Assembly: GCA_030549335.1 (NCBI GenBank)
Contig: CM060195.1
Span: 5,611,001-5,675,000, forward strand
DNA: 64,000 nt
Origin: Pontederia crassipes
Taxonomy: Eukaryota; Streptophyta; Magnoliopsida; Commelinales; Pontederiaceae
Direction: 5' to 3'
The position numbers were made by a program, and so were the translations under genes. The notes under the pieces were generated by a model that was not told the DNA's origin, did not search any database, and was given only the letters and a program-made list of their open reading frames with translations. Shown piece after piece: positions 12,587 through 24,447 of the stretch (position 1 is its first letter; each line of letters opens with the position of its first letter).

Positions 12587-13405
12587 CTAGATTGTGGTGA
12601 AGCATCTGGTATTCTCGACGGTGGCAGTGGGATAGCAACTTTGAGTATTCTTTTTCGGCTTGAATCTGGGCTCGCCACAAATAGAACAACTCATAAGTGA
12701 GTTGTTTTCCTTGTAGTACAACATGCAATGATTGCAGCATGCATCAATCTTCTGATATTCCAACCCTAAATCTCTCATCAACCGTTTGCACTTGTAAAAA
12801 TTTTCCGATAATTTCTCGAAAACTAGAAGCACTCTTATAATGGCAAGCATCCGGTCAAAACAATTTTCGCTCATATTAAATTTTGACTTTAAGTTCATTA
12901 GTTGTGCCACTGCAGAAAGTATAGTTTACTTCACGCATCCATCCCATAAAGGTTCATCTGCCTCTTCGAGAAGATTATAAAACTTAGAAGCCGAAGAATT
13001 CGGGTCTTTTTCAATCGATGTTTCGCCAATATTTTTTTCTAACATTGCATCTCGTATCATGTCCCTGTACGGATTGCTCGAGTCGCCCACAATAGTATCT
13101 ACATTACTTGTTTCTTTAGCCCATCTTTCTTCGCCATGAAAGAACCAATTGGTGTATGTAAGTAAGAAACCGTTGTAATATAAATCCTTCTGCACATCAT
13201 ATCTTACTTTCTACTGATAACATTTGCACTTCCGGCATGGACATAAGATTTTTCCATATGAAGAAGCAACACCTACATTTTGATATGCCACATTAATGAA
13301 TTCATCAACACCATCCTTATATTCTTCAGTTATGACGCCATGTTTATCCTTCCAACGACGAATCCAACTACGATCTGGCTTTATCATTTTTGTAATGGAG
13401 AACAT
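12587..13405 (-). pseudogene. TnpD (TNP2-type CACTA transposase) remnant, N-terminal part only
   Basis: Reading leftwards, the frame starts near 13405 with a transposase-associated domain: PDRSWIRRW, then GKILCPCRKCKC. A YTNWFFHGE motif follows, then the beginning of the TNP2 domain (EPLWDGC, MNLKSKFNMS, the Cys-rich DACCNHCMLYYKE and SCSICGEPRF). Two stop codons interrupt the same frame, just after the CPC motif (13211-13213) and after the WDGC block (12926-12928). The frame ends at 12587. Full TNP2 proteins run several hundred residues further and carry the DDE catalytic core; nothing like that follows here, because the TnpA-like exons begin at once. So this gene is both mutated and truncated by deletion. 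Confidence 0.8.
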
Positions 13406-13839
13406 TAAGTCAAGTAAGAAATTTCGTGTACTTGAAACGTGTGATTTTGAACTTACGGATTAAGTCCAAAATCACGTGTTTCAAGTAATACTTAACTTAA
13501 GTACTACTTAACTTAATTCATAACATGAATAAGTAATACTTAACTTAAGTACATGAATTCCTTCATAAGTTAACTTAACAATTAACATAAGTTAACTTAA
13601 CTTAAGTAATACTTAATAAGTAATACTAATTAACTTAAGTAATACTTAATAAGTAATACTTAACTTAAGTAATACTTAACTTAATTCCTAAGAGATGATA
13701 CTTAATATTATACTTAATAAGTAATACTAACTCGATCCAAAGAGATGATAATTCACTTAAGTACTACTTAATTTAACATGATAATAACATGAATAAGTAA
13801 TATTTAACTTCATGCATTAATAATTAACTTAATTTACAT

Positions 13840-14360
13840 GGTGGCGGGCTAGTACCTTCGGCGAATGGCGGAGGGCGGCCGAGACGGCGGTGGGCAGTGG
13901 CGGCGGAGGAGGACATCGGCGGCGGTGGAGGACGTCGGCGGCGGTGGAGGGAGGACGCGACGGAGGGAGGACAAAGCGGCGGTGGAGGCGGTGGGCAATG
14001 GCGGCGGAGGAGGACGTCGGCGACGGTGGAGGACGTCGGCGGCGATGGAGGGAGGACGTGGCGGACGAGGCGGCAGTGGATGCGACGGGTGGCAGTGGAG
14101 GTGGAGGGCGGCGGAGGCGAAGAGCGGAGGGTGGACGAGGTGGCGGAGGACGCGACGGACGGCGGTGGAGGCGAATCGCGGCGGAGGCACCCTGCGACGG
14201 AGGCGAACTGTCGGGAGGCCGGAGGAGGAGGAGGAGGTGACGAATGCAGAGGGCGGAGGTGGAGGGCGGTCGAATGCAGAGGGCGGCGGAGGCGAAGGGC
14301 GGTAGCGGCGGTGGAGGGCGGTCGTCGAGCGTCGGACGTCAAGTGAAGGCCGGAGGCGGC
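13840..14360. repeat. GC-rich low-complexity block (GGCGGN)n inside the CACTA element
   Basis: This is an imperfect run of GGCGGAGGAGGACGTCGG-type units. It yields long open frames on both strands in several phases, the mark of composition bias, and no domain is recognisable. It lies upstream of the TnpD remnant and may derive from its promoter/leader region. Confidence 0.7.
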
Positions 14361-15380
14361 AGTGGAGGGCGTCGGGGCGTGTCCGGCGTCGGTAAATGGT
14401 AAACAGTAAAAGTGAAAACGAAGAAGAGGGGTTAGGGATTTAAGTAATTTTTAGCATCACAAAATAACGAGACGCTACGTCGACGTCATGTAGGCACCAA
14501 AACTGTCACAATTCGGCTAGCGTGGCATTATGGAGAAGCTAATATGTCGCTAAGACAACGTAGCGACACCATCGCGTTGTCGGGGCGTCGCAATTGTGTA
14601 GCGTCTCAATATCGCGACGTCATTGAGACGCTCAATAAAAGTTTTTTTCAAATTTTTTTAGTATGTATGTAATTTTATTTATCAATGTAATGTCTCATCG
14701 CATTATGCTCCATTCCAATTGTTTTATTTTCTTCCGATAATCTATCATGTATGTATACAAAATTATAAATATGTATGTATATGTGTATATAACACAATTG
14801 TGTGTGTATACATATACATATGTCATATATGCGTACATATATATATGTCTACGTGTGAGAGATTAAGTTACAACAATGTGTTTCATCTATATGTATTATA
14901 AATATATATGTGTATGTATATGTCTATACATGTGCGAGTCATATATATATATATAACATGTATATACGTATTCGAAGTGAATATAGATATATATATATAT
15001 GTATTTGTTTATATGTGTCAGATTATGTTATAATAATATGTATATATGCACTTATTATATATAGGTATTAGCATATATGTGTATTTATATGTCTATATGT
15101 GCCCGATTGAGCGAGGGGTAAAAAGTCGGCTTAGGAGGTGCAATACAAACGCCATTGAGTCGCTAGATTCATTTAGCGACTCCGTAGCGCGGAACTAGCG
15201 TCTAAAACAATATGACGTCTCGAACATGCGACGCTAGAGAGATGCCCATGGTGTCATCATAGCGTCGACAACAGTTTCGACGCTCGTTAAACGCTAGGCG
15301 GACGCTATTGTGTGTCTACTGACGCTAACATATCACTCACTTAATCAACTTAATCCCATGATTAAGTATATAATAATAAT

Positions 15381-16350
15381 ATATGCATAATTAAGATATT
15401 GTATATATTATATGTATACATAACATAAATAATATAGATAAAAAATTATATATTTAGGAACACTCTTATCATGTAAAAATACATATATATATAATCGTGT
15501 AATTAATACATATATATGTTGATATTATGCTATTGATAATATGTTTATAATCGTGTACTTAATGCTAATATAATATTTAATGAATTTATGGATTGACATA
15601 TAGTATATATAATATAATGTTTAAATATATACAGTAGCGTCTCATTAGCTTCTCCTTTGTTTGAGACGTCATATAGCGTTGCTTCACAGTCTTCAGACAT
15701 GAGACACTAGTGTCGCGTCTAAAGTGGTCGACGACAAAACGGCGCTAGGTGCTGCCGCACATTAAGAACAGTGGCGCGAAATAATAGCGTCTACGTAGCG
15801 TCTCGATTGCATGCGCTAGAGAGTTAACATCAACCCGCTGAATAACTAAGAAGACGTATAATTAAGATATATGCATAATAAAGATATTATATATATTATA
15901 TGTATAGATAACATAGATAATATAAGAAAAAAATTATATATTTAGGAACACTCTTATCATGTAAAAATACATATATATATATAATCGTGTAATTAATACA
16001 TATATATGTTGATATTATGCTATTGATAATATGTTGATAATCGTGTACTTAATGCTAATATAATATTTAATGAATTTATTGATTGACATATAGTATATAT
16101 AATATAGTGTTTAAATATACACTGTAGCGTCTCATTAGCGTCTCTTTCGATTGAGACGCCATGTAGCGTCGCTTTAGAGTCTTCATACATGCGACGCTAG
16201 GTTCGCGTCTAACGTTGTCGACGCCATAACGGCGCTAGGTACTGCTGCGCATTTGTGGTTCCTGGCGGGGAATAATAACGTCTATGTAGCGTCTCGATTG
16301 CGCTACTTTTAACGTCAACTCTCTGAGTAGTTAGGAAGACGCTAATGAGA
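15381..16350. repeat. Imperfect 488 bp tandem duplication in CACTA subterminal DNA
   Basis: The stretch starting ATATGCATAATTAAGATATT at 15381 recurs as ATATGCATAATAAAGATATT at 15869. Both copies continue through the same AT-rich segment and then the same GCGTCTC-rich segment, to about 15860 and 16350. The copies differ by scattered substitutions and small indels, so the duplication is not recent. Confidence 0.85.
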
Positions 16351-17084
16351 CGTTATTGAGAGGCAAGTGGCGTCTGATTCTGGTGATGCTAAAGAAGCGC
16401 AATGGAGGCGCTAGTGACATCTTTATAGCATCACATACTTTTGAGGCGCTACATGGCGTCGCTAATCGCCAATTTTCTTGTAGTGAATATTCATATAGAA
16501 CTAAAGGACTTATTTAAATCTAAGCATGTGCAACATTTCGTCATGAGCTTGACCTGTCATCCATCACTTAATCTTGGTTATCTGCACGGATCCAGAGTGC
16601 AGGATTTCCTAGTTAGAGCATGTAAAAGTCATGCATACCATGATATCATATCACATGATACTATATATGATGCATCATCATAATAATAGCAATAACATAT
16701 GAACATACATGCTATGAACTATATCATGAACCTTATATTGACATTACATCATAGTTATATTCATTCTTTATATAACATTTATGAAATATAAACATCATAT
16801 CATACATATTTAATTTAAATCCATCATTTGCAAGTATCATTCAATAGAAACATACATTCACATCATTCATGCATAATCATGACATATCATATACATCTTA
16901 GGAGTTTCTTTATAACTCATTAATCCATACTTATTGACTTCTTTCATAGTTTATATCTCATCGAGATTGTTTTATAATCATTCTTCTTTTCTTTCTTTGT
17001 TATGTGATTCTTTATATTCATCATTCAACTTTATCATATAATAATATCTTGACTTTTATTCCATATCATGTCATATTTAGAAAT

Positions 17085-17585
17085 ACACACATCTAATAGT
17101 GAGGGACTTTATTCATATTCATCTTTAGGAACACACACTTTATGATGATGGACATTGTTCCTTAGAAAGTACATACACAAATGTAGGACTTTACTTATCA
17201 GACTTAGGTCCTCTTGAAGTACATACCATCTTTAATTAATCATTATCTTAACTTTTTCTGTTATAAGATACTTTGAAGTTAACTTCACTTTCATTCTTAT
17301 AACATTTTTTATCGTAACATAGTTGAAAAAATCATATCACATCATCACATTGGCTACCTAGATCATATTCTTAGGAACACGCATATCATAATAATGAGAG
17401 ACTTTATTCCAAAAAAATACACACATCATAATAGTGAGGAACTTTATTCCAATGAATACACACTATAATAATGAGGGACTTTATTTCGAGAAATACACAT
17501 ACTTTATTCGGAGAAATACACACACTTTCTGATGAGGGACTTTGTTCTCTGAGAAACACATACAGAAATGCAGGACTTTACTTCG
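17085..17585. repeat. Degenerate short tandem repeats in the solo LTR
   Basis: Units of roughly 40-50 bp recur, built on AATACACACATCATAATAG and GAGGGACTTTATT, with many substitutions. The same kind of unit is recognisable on the other strand around 63250-63600, supporting one LTR family. Confidence 0.7.
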
Positions 17586-17602
17586 TGGGCTTAGGTTCCC
17601 TT

Positions 17603-18786
17603 TGTTGGATTTAAATTTTAATGACATATAAAATTATATATTGACAATACAAATCTCGAAAGATTAAAGTTAAAATGTTGAAAAAGGTTAAAGAAAAAGG
17701 GATAACTTTATGCACTACACTTTGATTAAATAATTAACTATGATCTTATTAGATTTTGGATTAATCATAAATATCAAAATTGTAGAGAATTCTGTTAGCT
17801 TTTCATAGAATTAAAAATCATCTCATTTGGAGAATTGTGCAAAACGATATGCCTAAAATAGTGCAGGACGGTCGACCTGCCAGCTGGAAGACCGGTTAAT
17901 CGGTTCAGAACACAGGTCGATCGGTCAGTGTAGAAAATGCCCAATTTCAACAAGTAAAATATCGAGACTGTACCGGTCGAGGTACCGGTCGATCGGTCCA
18001 AAACACAGGTCGACCGGACAGTGCAAAATTCGCCAACAGTCACATTTTTCATAAAAGAAAGTGTACCGATCGACCGGTCCATATGTGTGGTCGACCGACC
18101 TCCGAGTCAAATAAACAATAATAGTAAAATTTGAAGGAGAAAAATGTGGAATAATTTTTGGATGACTTTCTCACTTACAGAAGCCTATAAAAGGAGTGCC
18201 AAAGCCAGAAGGAAGAACACCCACCCAAGCTTGAAGGAAAACTTCAAGTTATCAAAAGAAGACATTCTTCTTGAAGTTTTCATTTTTAATTTTCTCTTCT
18301 TTCTCTCTTCTTCTTCGTGAGTTTAGCTTTGTAAAAGAGAGAAATATTTTATTTAGAAAAAAATACTGAGAGAGTTCATGTGTAAAAGAGGTTTAAAATC
18401 TTACCTCTTGAACGAGAGAAAATATTAAACTTCATTAGAGGAGAGATGTGCCTTACCACTCGAAGTGGAGAAAAGGTGATGGTGTAAATGGTTTTCTTTC
18501 TTGTCCCATTTGGAACAACCGAAGAGATTCTAATGGAATCTCTGGCGATCTCGAGGTCGAGAAGTCGGAGCGGGAACGTAGGCCAAGGTGTGACCGAACC
18601 TCGTCAACAATCATCGTGTTTATTTGTATTTGATTTTCTCTCTCTATCCCTCTCACATTATGTTTATGATTTGAATTGCAAAGATTTTAAGAATTGATTT
18701 TAAGCTTCCGCGATGATTTTCGTAAAACCAATATTTTTTATTTAACACCAATTCACCCCCCTCTTGGTGTCCTTTGGGATTCTACA
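17603..18786 (+). mobile_element. Solo LTR, Ty1/copia type (SIRE/Maximus-like), 1184 bp
   Basis: It begins TGTTGG and ends ATTCTACA; the 5 bp flanks are CCCTT and CTCTT (one mismatch). A TATA box (CTATAAAAGGAG) sits at about 18187, followed by a polypyrimidine-rich leader. Near the 3' end is CAATTCACCCCCCTCTTGG, a sequence I associate with the 3' part of copia-type LTRs. No interior is present, so this is a solo LTR. It interrupts the short repeat array of the host LTR; the sequence on the two sides (AGGTTCC...CTTGAAGTACATAC) joins up to match the intact copy near 17210. The 17870-18110 part is rich in GGTCGACCGG palindromes. Confidence 0.75.
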
Positions 18787-20165
18787 CTCTTGAAGTACAT
18801 ACATAGATGCAGAATTTTTTTTCTCAACATTAATGAGTAACATACATTCTTCAATTTTGAGTGCATTATTATTTACAATACATCAATCTTGCATATCAAT
18901 CATTTTTCATATTTTAGCATAATTACGATTGAGCATGCATTACGTGTATCTACATGTCATATACAATCAATACACATCAATACATAATCTATATACATAA
19001 GAAAATAAATTTAAAACGTCATAAAAACCATTTTATAGCATCACAATCGTGCCCAGCATTGTCACGGTCATGTTTGGTGGTGTCACGATCGTGCCAAGTG
19101 TTAGTCACGGTCGTATCCATACTTTATTGTGTCAGCCTCAGTCTTTCCCAATCTTAACCAAATTTCAGTTGTCGCTCTCGCTCACGGTCTGACCAAATTG
19201 GTCACGATCATGCTTCGCCTTGTCATGGCCATGACAAAAGTGTCACGGGCATGACTGAGAGTCATTTAGTCATTCGATCTCGTCCGTTCCTAGGGTTGGT
19301 ACGGTCGTGTCCGCATCTTGGAATCCTGATTTCCATCTCGAAAATCTCAATTTTTGAGATCAAAACTTCGGTAAAAACAATTTAAAACATTAAAAAGATT
19401 GCAGACATGATATCTAACCATAGAAGAATCATAGAACATATTAAAGCATTTGATTTCCCTTCATCATCACGATTTAGGGTCTCCAAAAAATCATACAACT
19501 ATCAGAATATATTCTTTGCAAAGTATTCTGACAGCAGACACTAAATTATTAATAACTTAATTTATACTTGTTCTTTTTTAGTAATTCCAATTTTCATAAA
19601 ACACGAAACTTTAACTTGTGAATAAATTTCAAACCCTAATTCAATATTTTCAATTTATTATACTTTTTACAATTTTGTCTCGTTGTTACTCGAGACACGT
19701 GATAGTAGTCCGATGTTTAGATCATAACTATTTTTTTATATCTTCAAATGGAATGAAACAAATTTCTCTGGAAACTGGATGCCGAGATCTTTTCATTCAT
19801 ATATTATTTGTAATTTTAAATAAATAAAACTTGCCCAAATAATTCTTAAAAAATAGTCACGAATTTAACATATTATGCAATATAAATTATGCAACCCTCA
19901 ATTAAAATCCTTATCAAGAACAGAGAGTTTGTGATACTCTTAATCCAAACAATAACATCACTTAGAAAGGAAAGAGATGTTTGAATCCTTTTTACATACA
20001 TATGATCTTATTCTTCAATGTTAATCCACTTTCCCTTATTCATATCCTCTTCCTCTTTTCCCTCTTCTTCTTTCCCGTTCTCCTCCTTTTTCCCCCTCTT
20101 AGGTTGCAGCCGTCACGTGAGAGAAATAATAAAATAAATGGGATGGAGGATTTGGATATTTTTAT

Positions 20166-21185
20166 TGTAACACTCGACCCGGTCTTTGACTCGGATTGAG
20201 TAGCGGGTCAAGTCGGACCGGTCAGACCGGGTCAGACCGAATAGTTAGACTGAATTATAATAATTAATAGCATCACTAATAATAATGACATAACAAATAA
20301 ATATAATTAAATATATACAATATCAGTTAATAAAAAATTAAGCTTAGACGCATCCTCAAGCCGATCAAAGACGATGTCATGACCGACCAAAGTGCGTCGT
20401 GGCTGGCCAGGTCGCGGCCAAGGAGTAAGGTGCGCCTTGGCCAGTCAGGGTAGCGCACTAGCCCTGGCCGGCCAAGGGCTTGTTTTGGAGGGGGACTGGC
20501 CGACCAATGGTCGTGCCGTCGGAGCACGGCCTTGCCGGGTCCGCCTCACCGTGCCGTCATTAGTCGACAAAGAGAATAGGGTCTAGGGATTAACGAACTA
20601 AGAAGCAACTACAAATGGATGAAACTCACATACAACGATCGCCGGAGGATCAAACTCGAAGGCACGTCATCGGATCGAAGGCAGTGCCACAACGGTCATC
20701 GAAGGAGATCGTTTGTCGCGGAATGCGTGCTGCGCAGTGGTCGCCGAAGTCTGAGCCACCAAATCTGCAATGGTCGTCCGTCATCGTCGAATAGCGCAGC
20801 ATCGTCTGTGACTTTGCGTGCGTGGCAGCATGGCACGTCCGTCGAACAGCCGCGACATCCGTCGAACAGCTGCGACATCTGTCGAACAACTGCGACATAT
20901 ATCTGTCTATGGGCACTAAAGCGATGCACAAGTGCCACTATAAATGAATTTGAGCCAGCCTTAATTTGCCAAAAAGGGAACTTTTTTTTCAAAAAAAAAA
21001 CCGACCGGCCGGGTCGAGAGAACCTGGCGGGTCAAGCAGTCAAACTCGAGTTTTTACCGGGTTTGACCGGTTCAACACGGGTCAAAGGGCGATCCGGGTT
21101 TTACCGACCCATAGCCCTTCCTATTGATTGGACACCGGTCCGACCAGTCCGACCGGTCGAGTCGGGCCGAGTTTTAAACCATTGG
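20166..21185. mobile_element. 1.0 kb non-autonomous DNA element inserted in the solo LTR
   Basis: It is bounded by identical TTTTTAT flanks (20159-20165 and 21186-21192). The two sides carry inverted, imperfect ACTCGACCCGG / CCGGGCCGAGT segments a few bases in from the ends. Outside it the host LTR sequence continues. The interior is GC-rich with GACCGGTC-like repeats and a run of about ten A. Open frames across it (such as 20619-21194) look spurious. A 7-8 bp duplication suggests hAT or Mutator-like mobilisation, but the termini are not diagnostic. Confidence 0.6.
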
Positions 21186-21268
21186 TTTTTATAATGTTTA
21201 GCCTAGAATTTCTTATGGTTTTCTCCAAATGACTTAAGTATCCTTATTTAAAAATTGGGGTTGTTACA

Positions 21269-22300
21269 AGAGTTGCCATACTCCGAAGAAATCTCAGTTA
21301 CCTTGTGGATGATAAGCATTATTTTCTTAGAAGTCATACATCCTAAGGTGAAAGGCATTACTTCTCATCCTTTAAAGTGTGATACATTTTCATTAATGTA
21401 TTAAGATCATTAGTATACACAAATAATATTTTTACATACATTTTTCATCTTTAAACCTAATTATGAGTTAGTATGATAATTTTATGCGTATGTGAATGTT
21501 AAAACATTGCTCATGATTTCATAAATAATTATAAGTGTAACATTAGCATAAAATTTTTATGATAGTAATCAATAGATTTTTCACAAGCATTTATTGATAT
21601 ATTAAACATAAGGTAAGTTATAATAGCATCCTATTATAACATAGCAATAAACATTCAATGGGAGTAATAGTTGATTTCATGGCTTGTAATAATTTTTGTC
21701 AAGAACGTGGCTTCTCATTTTTCACAATTCGTGACCTCCTAGCCACGACCTTATCAATGAGTTCCATATTTCAGACCTTCAATGGTCACCACTCTTCACG
21801 ATCCTAATAGTGGCATTTTATTTTCTATTCTCATGGTCACAAACCCATGACCTCTGAATCATGGGGCTGAGTGAATTCTAATTTTTCCGTCCCTATGTTC
21901 ACGGGTTGTGATATCAATGTAATGACCCATGAAATGACCTTTGTAGCAATATTGTTGCAAGCCCTCTAGAATTATTCTTTTGAAATTGAGTTTCAAGGCG
22001 CATGACCACGTGTTTTGATCCACGAAATCATACATTTTACAATCTTAATAGATGTTTTTTAGGTCATGAGTCAAGTTTCACAACCATGAGATCCTAAACT
22101 TTTCCTGAATAGTCGAGTTTCATCTACTTGCTCATGATCATAACGGAGGCATTCACACCTATAACGTGGTCGCAAATTGTCATTGAGGAAAAGAGTAAGA
22201 AAAAAAGGTATGGACCTTTCTACAATGACATCATTAGGGTTTGAGTAAAAAAGAAAAAAAATCCCTTAATCAAAATTTAGCATTATTATAATAAATTTAG
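21269..22300 (-). mobile_element. Older LTR remnant (right part)
   Basis: This resumes the older LTR that hosts the 9761-21268 insertion. The text around 21720-22130 is rich in CACGACC / CATGACC / GGTCACAA motifs, like the 19050-19320 zone of the younger LTR and the 62700-63060 zone of the + strand LTR. The outer limit is not clear. Confidence 0.45.
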
Positions 22301-23415
22301 GACATTGTCTTTGGATAGGGATATAGTTAAAACTTAAAATGAGAAATTTATCCAACTTTTACTTCTTCTATAAGAGTTATACTCGTGTAATTTAATATGT
22401 TTCATTATATTTTGAAGAAAATATAAATTAATAATCTTCTGTTATATTGCCATTAGAGAGAATACTAAATAAATAAGTGATTTCATATTTTCTTAAGATG
22501 CAATTATTTTGTCAAAAAAATTTCTTAAACTTTCACAAACAGTACTTCGTATTCTGTTAATTTTTACATGAAATTAAGGGATATATTGAAAGAAGAAAAA
22601 AACATTTATTCAAAACAAACTTTACACAAATTTGTCCACTTTGGACCGCCAATAATTCAAATTCTTCAACAATACGTTGGGCCTTATTGCGTTTTGATCA
22701 TTTCGGGTTACACACAATTTTGATCCGTTCTATATGGGCCAGAACTGCATATTTACTACAGTAGTCTTATTACAGTAAACATAGTCCGGCCCATTTTAAC
22801 CCACAAAATAGCCTACTTAGATGACGGTGGGAGAAAGAAACGCCTTCTTTTTTTGTCTATAAATCAGTATTTTTATATAGAAGTTATAAATATACATATT
22901 GCAAACAAATATTTTTGCATAGAATTTTACCAACATTAGCATGTACCAGTTTAATTATAGTTTTAATAAATTTTATTTAGCAAAAAAGACTGAAGTAATG
23001 TATAATGATAAAATAATAAAAATGAATATAAAAGTATAGTTTACACGCATTCTTATATGCATATACTTTTTGCAGTAATCAATTTCTGATGTTTTATGAC
23101 GTGATCGAAAATTAAATTTATCTTATTATTATTACTATTATTAGAGTTCAATATAGCTGTAAAACCTAGGTGTGATTTTTTAGATAAGTTATAAAATATA
23201 AGTATTATAAAAAGTTTATATATTATACAGTTCTTTTAAATAAATAGTAATTTACACGTATATTTACATATTCGTTAAATCCTTGTAACTATTATTTGAA
23301 TAATAACTAAATATCAAATAAAAACCCCAGTTTCACCAAATGAGAAAAAAAAAAAACCAAAGATATCACTACACCATCCACTCTGCTCTCTTCCGTCGCA
23401 GGGTTTTAGACAACA
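22301..23415 (+). other. Upstream region of the SLOW GREEN 1-like gene
   Basis: AT-rich, no coding seen. It should contain the promoter and 5' leader of the gene at 23416. The leader probably starts after about 23300, where the sequence turns CT-rich (CTCTGCTCTCTTCCGTCGCAG). No single TATA box could be chosen with confidence. Confidence 0.4.
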
Positions 23416-24447
23416 ATGGAGTCGCTCTGCCAAGCCCATTGCGCCGCCCGTCTCCCCCTTCTCTCTCCTCCCTCCGCCACCTTCTCCAGCACACACCCCT
23501 CCATTCGACCCTTCCGCCGCCCCATGCCCCGACCCTTCTCCCCTCTTCGCACCTTCCACAGCTCACCTACCAATCCCACCCCCAAACCCGCCGCCGTTCC
23601 CGCCCTTGCCGCCGCCACCGTCGTCGCCGCCGCGGCCCTCTTCCTCGCCCGCCTCGGCTTCCCCGCTCCCGCCGTCGCCTGCCCCCCTCTCTCCCCTTCT
23701 TCCCCCGCCGTTGCTTCTTCCGTCGAGGAAAGCGAGGAACCATCCGCCCTCCCCGACGCCGAGAAGGAGCGGATTCTTGAGGAGCACCTCGCCTCCAGTC
23801 CGGACGACGTCCGCTCCCTCCGCGCCCTCATGGAGGCTAAGATCAAGAACGGGAAGGTTCCCGAGGCCGTCGAGATCGTCGACCGCCTTATCGCGATGGA
23901 TCCTGAAGAAAAGGACCTGCCTTTGCTCAAGGCCCACCTCCGGAGCTACAGCGGAGACACCGAGAACGCCAAGCAGCTGTTCGAGGAAATGCTCCAGAAG
24001 GACCCTTTCCTGGTCGAGGCTTACCACGGTCTCGTCATGGCCACGTCCCAGTCGGAGGGAGGGGCCGAGAAGGAATTGGACACGATCCTGAAGAGGGTCG
24101 AGAGCGCGATGGAGCTCTGCAGGAAGGCCAAGAGAAAGCAGGACCTGAGGGACTTCAAGCTGCTGATGGCGCAGATTCGGGTGATTGAGGGGAAGTACGA
24201 CGACTCTTTGAAGATATACGAGGATCTTGTGAGGGAGGAGCCGAGGGACTTCCGACCGTATCTTTGCCAGGGGATAATTTACACGCTCATGAGGAAGAAG
24301 GACGAAGCCGAGAAGCAGTTCCAAAAGTATAGGAGGCTCGTTCCCAAGGGCCATCCTTACGCCCAGTACTTCAATGAGAACATGGTGGCCATGAAGGTTT
24401 TCGGGCAGATGGACGAGAACAGGAGGAATGCTGCATTGAAGAATTAG
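23416..24447 (+). CDS. SG1: SLOW GREEN 1-like chloroplast TPR protein, 343 aa, single exon
   Basis: The ATG at 23416 is the first in-frame ATG after a CT-rich leader and opens an uninterrupted 343-codon frame ending in TAG. Residues 1 to about 55 are rich in Ser, Pro and Arg and nearly free of acidic residues, as in a chloroplast transit peptide. An Ala-rich hydrophobic stretch (about 59-78) could be a second targeting or membrane segment. From about residue 115 the protein is helical with TPR-like repeats: DDVRSLRALMEAKIKNGKV, EEKDLPLLKAHLRSYSGD, DFKLLMAQIRVIEGKYDD and RPYLCQGIIYTLMRKKDEA. This order and length fit SLOW GREEN 1, a chloroplast TPR protein needed for early chloroplast development in Arabidopsis. 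The first 350 bp are very GC-rich compared with the rest of the window. The family is sure; strict orthology is inferred. Confidence 0.88.
   Translation: MESLCQAHCAARLPLLSPPSATFSSTHPSIRPFRRPMPRPFSPLRTFHSSPTNPTPKPAAVPALAAATVVAAAALFLARLGFPAPAVACPPLSPSSPAVASSVEESEEPSALPDAEKERILEEHLASSPDDVRSLRALMEAKIKNGKVPEAVEIVDRLIAMDPEEKDLPLLKAHLRSYSGDTENAKQLFEEMLQKDPFLVEAYHGLVMATSQSEGGAEKELDTILKRVESAMELCRKAKRKQDLRDFKLLMAQIRVIEGKYDDSLKIYEDLVREEPRDFRPYLCQGIIYTLMRKKDEAEKQFQKYRRLVPKGHPYAQYFNENMVAMKVFGQMDENRRNAALKN

Larger units (their letters stand above)
9969..16485 (-). mobile_element. CACTA (En/Spm) transposon with transposase genes, 6517 bp
   Basis: The terminal inverted repeats are CACTACAAGAAAATTG on the left and CAATTTTCTTGTAGTG on the right. 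The 3 bp target duplication AAT is perfect (9966-9968 and 16486-16488). Both subterminal zones (9985-10440 and 14450-16460) are dense in GACGCT/AGCGTCTC motifs. The interior codes on the minus strand for a TnpD/TNP2-type protein (13405-12587, broken) and a TnpA-like protein (about 12500-10720). The right half also holds a GC-rich block (13850-14350), an ATATGT-rich block (14720-15060) and a 488 bp duplication. Because the DDE core of TnpD is missing, this copy could move only with outside help. Confidence 0.93.
9761..21268 (-). mobile_element. Solo LTR (gypsy-type), about 2.8 kb, split by three nested insertions
   Basis: On the minus strand the LTR begins TGTAACAACCCC at 21268 and ends GATCGTTACA at 9761. 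The 5 bp flanks are identical: AGAGT at 9756-9760 and 21269-21273. Removing the CACTA element (9969-16485), the copia-type solo LTR (17603-18786), the 1.0 kb element (20166-21185) and their target duplications leaves about 2772 bp with no coding interior, hence a solo LTR left by LTR-LTR recombination. Its order of landmarks (pyrimidine/purine-rich leader near 20050-20120, CACGGTCGTG-like blocks near 19050-19300, short repeats near 17085-17580) matches the + strand LTR beginning at 62177, so both belong to one family. The superfamily is inferred from the TGTAAC/GTTACA ends and the length. Confidence 0.8.

Noticed and set aside
13824-14346. Several overlapping 110-170 codon frames on both strands
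   Set aside because: They all come from one GGCGGN-rich block; simultaneous open frames on both strands with Pro/Arg/Gly-only composition indicate bias, not genes.
20327-21194. Frames of up to 191 codons in the 1.0 kb insertion
   Set aside because: They cross the element border and a poly-A run, overlap on both strands and match no family.
23314-24354. Long minus-strand and second-frame ORFs over the SG1-like gene
   Set aside because: They are shadows of the GC-rich TPR gene in other frames.
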